DNA from: Quillaja saponaria
Taxonomy: Eukaryota; Streptophyta; Magnoliopsida; Fabales; Quillajaceae
Assembly (NCBI GenBank): GCA_029379385.1
Contig: CM055617.1
Coordinates: forward strand, 8,494,001-8,558,000
Direction of reading: 5' to 3'
Length of the DNA stretch: 64,000 nucleotides
Below are positions 59,433-64,000 of this stretch, piece after piece; position 1 is the first letter of the stretch, and every line of letters starts with the position of its first letter. The translations under genes were made by a program, and so were the position numbers. The notes beneath the pieces were generated by a model, which saw only the letters and a program-made list of their open reading frames with translations, made no database searches and was not told where the DNA came from.

Positions 59433-61238
59433 GCTTGAAGATATGATAAGAAAGGGATTCATTTTGAATAAGATCAGTTGTAGCCAGTTTTTGCAAAGTG
59501 TGATTGTTGATGATTCATCAGATGATATAGATGGGTTTTCTTAGATGAGGAACACAAAAGATAGAGGCTTCCAGTTTGGGTTTGTGAGAAGGATTGAAGT
59601 GTTGTTTGTTCAACTTCTCACCTATATTATATCACTTCCACAATTTATAGATTCAAATCAATGACAAGGCTTTTCAACATATTATTAATTATAGGTCATC
59701 TACTAGACAGTTTATTCTTTGTAGGATCTGAGTTGAGATAAAAAAAACTTCTATGCTTTATCTGTAATCGCTGTTTTTTCTTTACACTCTCCAATCTGTT
59801 ATGGACCTTAAGGTAATTGTAACGAAGTTCAACCACCACTACATTTGCTTTACAACACCACCAACAAACAGCCGTAGTCCTTGGGATCGGTTATATGAAT
59901 TCTCACTATTCACAAACAACAAAACTAGTTGATATCCTCCACCTGAATTCTTTTCCCCGTTCATTCATGTCCATTGGCTAAGGTATCTTCTAAACCTTTT
60001 TATACTTGTGCTACCATTCCTCATCCAACAACTTTGCATTATTTATACAAATTAGATTTATGTCAAATTAGATCATGGTAACATATGTCTATATGTTGTT
60101 AAACAAAACATGTTGAATATATATGATCTCTTCAGTTGTTACATTTTTTTTGAATCTGGTAGTAACCCTTTTGACTATTTTTAATTGATCCTTTATGGAA
60201 ATTACTTGAAGATTTAACGAAACTTATTAGTTGACAAATTTCCCCAAACCATCTTTTACCTTTCTTACAGATGGTTTTCCTTTTCTCTTTACTATATTAA
60301 GCATACTTATTAATCTACTAATCTCTATTTGGTCAACATGTAAGAAAAGGTTTTCTCACAGATGGAAGACAGTTTCAACAAAATTTGCAGGACCATTAAC
60401 TGATTTATTAAAAGAAATGGATTTCTTCTTGAAAGGTCATACCTCTTGCTCCCCAAGAATCAATCAGGAGGTTTAGCAGTAATATAGGTTTGTATTCTCT
60501 ACAGAAATGGCAATGAATCCAAAAACCACATGTTATGAATGTTGATATTCTAGAAAGACAGGGATCAACTTCATTTCCTGACATATACACAGGAAAAACT
60601 TTATTTGGGGAGCTGAATTTTATTGGATGAAATCCAGAATGAACGATAGAGCTTGGCACATGTTAAGGAGCTGTTAGGAAACTGTATATATAGTGTACCT
60701 CAGCAAAAAAAATTTGTTTATATTATTGTTTTTGTTTTTGGCTAGTAAGTGAAACCACCAAAAGGAGATATAATTATCTATTTATTACTACCCCAGTTGA
60801 CAAGCTTGAACTGTGTGAAGCTGCATTAGAAAATTGAATTTCTTTACCACAATCCCAAGCTAGTGAAATTTGAAGCTGCATTAGAAAGTTTAATTTTTTT
60901 ACCACAATCCCAAGCTAGTGAAATTCAAATTGTACTTTACTTTTGTTTTTGAACTTGTAGTATATGAAAGAATAAAACATGATTCATGTATATGCTCCTG
61001 CAACATTGACTGAATCACCTCAAATGGCCATCACTTGTAATAATATATAAATGAAATTGTATAAAATATAAAGTACATCCAATATGAATCCCTCACAAAT
61101 AAAAAACAACAAAATATAAAAAGACACAAAATGAATTGCTATATGATGATGGCATGATGCACACATCAAACACCAGTAAGCCAAGCACTAGATAGCATAC
61201 TATTGTAACAGAAGTTCACGGGCTGAGTGCAAGCTAGT
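59433..61238. other. Intergenic between the two PELPK genes
   Basis: Promoter of PELPK gene 1 (possible TATA near 59625), AT-rich sequence, a 55-bp tandem duplication at 60817-60926, and the 3' flank of PELPK gene 2. No gene seen. Confidence 0.45.
60817..60926. repeat. Two-copy 55-bp tandem repeat
   Basis: Units 60817-60871 and 60872-60926 both begin GAAGCTGCATTAGAAA and end CAAGCTAGTGAAATT. Confidence 0.85.
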
Positions 61239-61937
61239 TTAAGGATTAGTAGTTGAATGTGGTGGGATTGTTGGCAATGTGAGCTTAGGCAGTTCTGGGA
61301 CTTTAGGCACTTCAGGCTTTGGTACTGCAGGAAGCTCAGGTTTTGGCAAAGCTGGGATGGTTGGCAATGTGGGTTTAGGCAGTTCAGGAACCTTAGGCAA
61401 TTCAGGCTTTGGCACTTCAGGAATCTCGGGTTTTGGAAAAGTTGGGATTGTTGGAATTGCTGGCTTAGGAAGTTCAGGAACTTTAGGCACTTCAGGCTTT
61501 GGTACATTGGGAACTTCAGGTTTTGACAAAGTTGGGACGGCTGGCAATGTGGGCTTTTGCAGTTCAGGAACTTTAGGTATTTCTGGCTTGGTCAAAGTGG
61601 GGACTACAGGCTTAGGCACCTGAGGTACCTCAGGCTTTTTACGCAGTGGTGGCAGCTCAGGCTTTGGAACCTGTGGCAATTCAGGCTTAGGCAATGGAGG
61701 TAACTCAGGCTTTGGAAGTGTTGGCAGCTCAGGCTTTGGCAGTGGTGGCAACTCAGGCTTTGGTAAGTTTGGGATCTCAGGAAGTGGAGGCAATTCAGGT
61801 TTTGGAAGCTCGGGTACCTTTGGCAAAGTTTCTTCCAAAAGATAACGGGCACCAGCAACCATTGTGTCACTGGTCATTGATGAGAAAGTGATTAGCAAAA
61901 TCACTGAAATAAATGATGGGATGCTGTGGTAACCCAT
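61239..61937 (-). CDS. PELPK-repeat secreted cell-wall protein 2 (232 residues)
   Basis: Signal peptide MGYHSIPSFISVILLITFSS, then VAGARYLLEET with the cluster motif and PELPK repeats (KVPELPKPELPPLPEIPN, KPELPTLPKPELPPLPK, KPEVPKVPELPK), ending LPTIPPHSTTNP. The first half is Leu-Pro-rich as in genes 2-5; the second half alternates KPE(I/V)P and VPELPKP(A/T) units. No Cys. TATA box (TATAAAAG) at 62027-62034. Likely a secreted structural wall protein, from the family. Confidence 0.88.
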   Translation of the reverse strand: MGYHSIPSFISVILLITFSSMTSDTMVAGARYLLEETLPKVPELPKPELPPLPEIPNLPKPELPPLPKPELPTLPKPELPPLPKPELPQVPKPELPPLRKKPEVPQVPKPVVPTLTKPEIPKVPELQKPTLPAVPTLSKPEVPNVPKPEVPKVPELPKPAIPTIPTFPKPEIPEVPKPELPKVPELPKPTLPTIPALPKPELPAVPKPEVPKVPELPKLTLPTIPPHSTTNP

Positions 61938-62686
61938 AGTTAGAGTAGAGAAAGCTTCAGAATAAATGTTTGTTGCAGATCTTGCTAATGGTTTTTATTT
62001 TCTTGTAAACTAATGCTCTATGTGGGCTTTTATAGATGATGAGACAAGTGAGAGATAAGAAAGTTATATGAGAATTTTGGTAGAATACCTGTGTTGTTAG
62101 TTCAACTTCTGACCTGTATAATATCATTTTCCACAGAATGTAAATTAAAACATATTTTGCAAGCAATTTACTAAATATAATACATAATCCTTTCTTCTTT
62201 TTTTCTTTGTTTTCAATTTGACTTATTGCTGCAAACTAACTCTAACTTTGGTAACTTTCATTAAGTATAGGATTTTTTCTGCTAGTTGTGACTAATTGAT
62301 AATCCGGTGCCGTCCAATTATTCGATATGTTCAATTAATCAAACATTAGTTATATAATTAAAAAAAAATAACAGACATTGTTCTTTTTTATCAATTTTTT
62401 TTTTTTTTTTTTGTAAGTAATGACTGACAATGTTATACACCTAAGAAAGATTATAGAATAGAACATTCCTCCATCAAGCTTAGCATTGACAACAAATAAA
62501 CAATAAAAGGAAAAAGAACTCCCTGGACAAAGATGGCAAGGTTTATATTTCACTCGAATTCAAAGGGTGCATTATTTTTCCAGTTCTCTTACAGGTACAT
62601 AATTTTGCCCAGTCTTTTATTGTGTTGCTACAGTTAACTTCAGTAGAAGAAGAAAAATAAATCATACAGGTATGTGGAAGTAAAAC
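61938..62686. other. PELPK gene 2 promoter and carbonic anhydrase 3' flank
   Basis: AT-rich; contains poly-A and poly-T runs and no other gene signal. Confidence 0.5.
62027..62034 (-). promoter_or_regulatory. TATA box of PELPK gene 2
   Basis: TATAAAAG on the minus strand, about 90 bp before the ATG at 61937. Confidence 0.55.
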
Positions 62687-63827
62687 TCAACACCAAAACG
62701 ATCTATCTTTGATCGCAAATCTGCCATTTTTGTCATTCTTACTTCCCCTGTAATCTAATGTCCACTTCTCAAATGTACAGTCAATAAAGTCGTAGTATCC
62801 ACCATGAACAAAGAGTTCTCCTTTTGCTACTTTTTCTTCTATCCATGGATAAGTGAGGAGGTTTGATAAGGATTGGTTGACTGATTCCTGCAAAAGAAAC
62901 ATTTAATTTTCAACATGATCTATACATCCATCTTTTTCATGGATCTAATGAATTGCGCCTAGGAAAAAAAATAAAAATATATATATATATATATAAATAT
63001 ACACATTATGATTGTAGAAATTATTATTTCTTTCAAAGCCAGAGCCATGGAGAAGTTAAAGAAGAAAGACTGCCCTCTTTCTGGTTAGAAAATGTAAATC
63101 CATATGTAATAAATAAAGTAACTCATCCATTTGATTTTTTTTTATTTTTTCTGTTTTTGGTTTCTTGATCCAAATTCATAAATGAAAATCAGAACAAGGC
63201 CCTCATAAAGAACAAAGCTAGAAAGTATGTTTCTCAATTGATTTTCTAAACACCAACATCAAATTCAAACATGGAAAGCCGTCAAACTGGCATCCCTGAT
63301 TTTCACCAATTATATTCAAACACACAATAAAAGATGAATATGGGAAGGGAAGAAATAAATAAATAAATGAATTAGAAAATTTATAGTTCCCTAGGTTGGA
63401 TAAAACAACAGATGAGGCTATGAGACAACTTTGTTGTCTGTATACCACAAGGGCGCGTTGTCAATTGTATTCCATTCGGACAAAAAGTCTCAGTGGAAAA
63501 CCATACTTCAATCAAACAATTAAAAAGATCACCTTTTCACAGTGTCTGCATTGCTGGTCAAAGGTGAGGTTGCAAACAGTAGCCTCAGTTCTTATCCGTG
63601 CATTCTTCCCAACAACAACCCAGTTTCTGATAAAGCTACTGAAAAGAGAAACCGAGTGAGAAACATCTATACGTTTATTACTGAAGATTGGTTAGTATAC
63701 ATGACATCATAATAATAAACAACTAGAAAACATGTAAACAGAACCTTGATTTTTCATTATCTTGCATACTCATTAGAGCCCGAATGCCTCCACAGCAGCT
63801 GTGGCCAATGACTAATACATTCTCAAC
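62687..63827 (-). CDS. Beta carbonic anhydrase, last three exons (gene runs off the window)
   Basis: Beta carbonic anhydrases interconvert CO2 and bicarbonate using a zinc held by Cys-His-Cys. Exons on the minus strand: 63745-63827 (VENVLVIGHSCCGGIRALMS), 63533-63638 (SFIRNWVVVGKNARIRT, ending HCEK), 62687-62887 (ESVNQSLSNLLTYPWIEEKV, HGGYYDFIDCTFEKWTLDY, ending KDRSFWC). Phases and GT-AG borders agree. The HSCC motif supplies the His and second Cys zinc ligands; the first Cys and the Asp-Arg pair are in exons beyond 64000. The C-terminus resembles the BCA5 type more than the chloroplast BCA1 type, a judgement from memory. No lesions in the visible part. Confidence 0.92.
62976..62994. repeat. 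TA microsatellite in carbonic anhydrase intron
   Basis: Uninterrupted TA repeats of about 19 bp. Confidence 0.7.
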
Positions 63828-64000
63828 CTGCAAGGGAATATGTTTTTAACTTGAAGAAAGTACAACTATTGAATGTTATGTAACCAAATACTTTCCATGT
63901 AGATACTTATTTTTACCGTCTTAAAAAAGCTTTCCAGGTGTTTATGTTTATGAAGTCATGGACTCAGGACTTCTAAAATATTCTCTAGATTTTTGAAACA

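Overview
This is plant nuclear DNA: AT-rich, GT-AG introns throughout, plant-specific gene families (NPH3, SAC51, PELPK-type proline-rich proteins, classical AGP), a CACTA transposon and a Ty1/copia retrotransposon. The genes point to a eudicot; I cannot name the species. Everything is read by eye from the sequence; family matches are from memory, with no database search.

Layout. (1) 1-2692: an NPH3 phototropism gene on the + strand, destroyed by many stops and frameshifts but with introns still visible. (2) 4821-7790, minus strand: a SAC51-type atypical bHLH gene whose leader encodes the conserved 53-residue upstream peptide, split by an intron. (3) 8366-12322: a 3.96-kb CACTA-type element with 13-bp inverted ends and CCCACAAAC/GTTTGTGGG subterminal repeats. 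(4) 13037-24940, minus strand: three tandem units of an FKBP12 gene. Only the third is complete; the first lacks exon 1 and has a frameshift, the second lacks exons 2-4. (5) 25465-30050, minus strand: full-length 5-oxoprolinase interrupted by three one-base indels. (6) 31481-31552: tRNA-His(GTG), followed by the 37-residue OST4 gene with a long 5'-leader intron. (7) 34561-48382: a family of small secreted proline-rich proteins, partly inside a duplicated block (about 36640-40340 and 44195-47650), with relics of the same family and of OST4, an AGP gene and a LINE RNase H relic. (8) 50053-54054: a copia element with TACAT target duplications and almost no gag. (9) 54523-57492: AP-1 sigma adaptin in seven coding exons. 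(10) 58605-61937: two PELPK-repeat cell-wall proteins. (11) 62687-63827: 3' exons of a beta carbonic anhydrase running off the window.

Context. As I recall, Arabidopsis AGP1, NPH3, SAC51 and FKBP12 lie close together on chromosome 5 (At5g64310 to At5g64350), and a SAC51 paralogue lies near PELPK genes (around At5g09460-At5g09530). The window therefore looks like an old conserved block reshaped by tandem duplication, gene decay and transposons. Several genes differ from an intact frame by a single base, so assembly errors must be excluded before calling those genes dead; the NPH3 relic is too damaged for that explanation.
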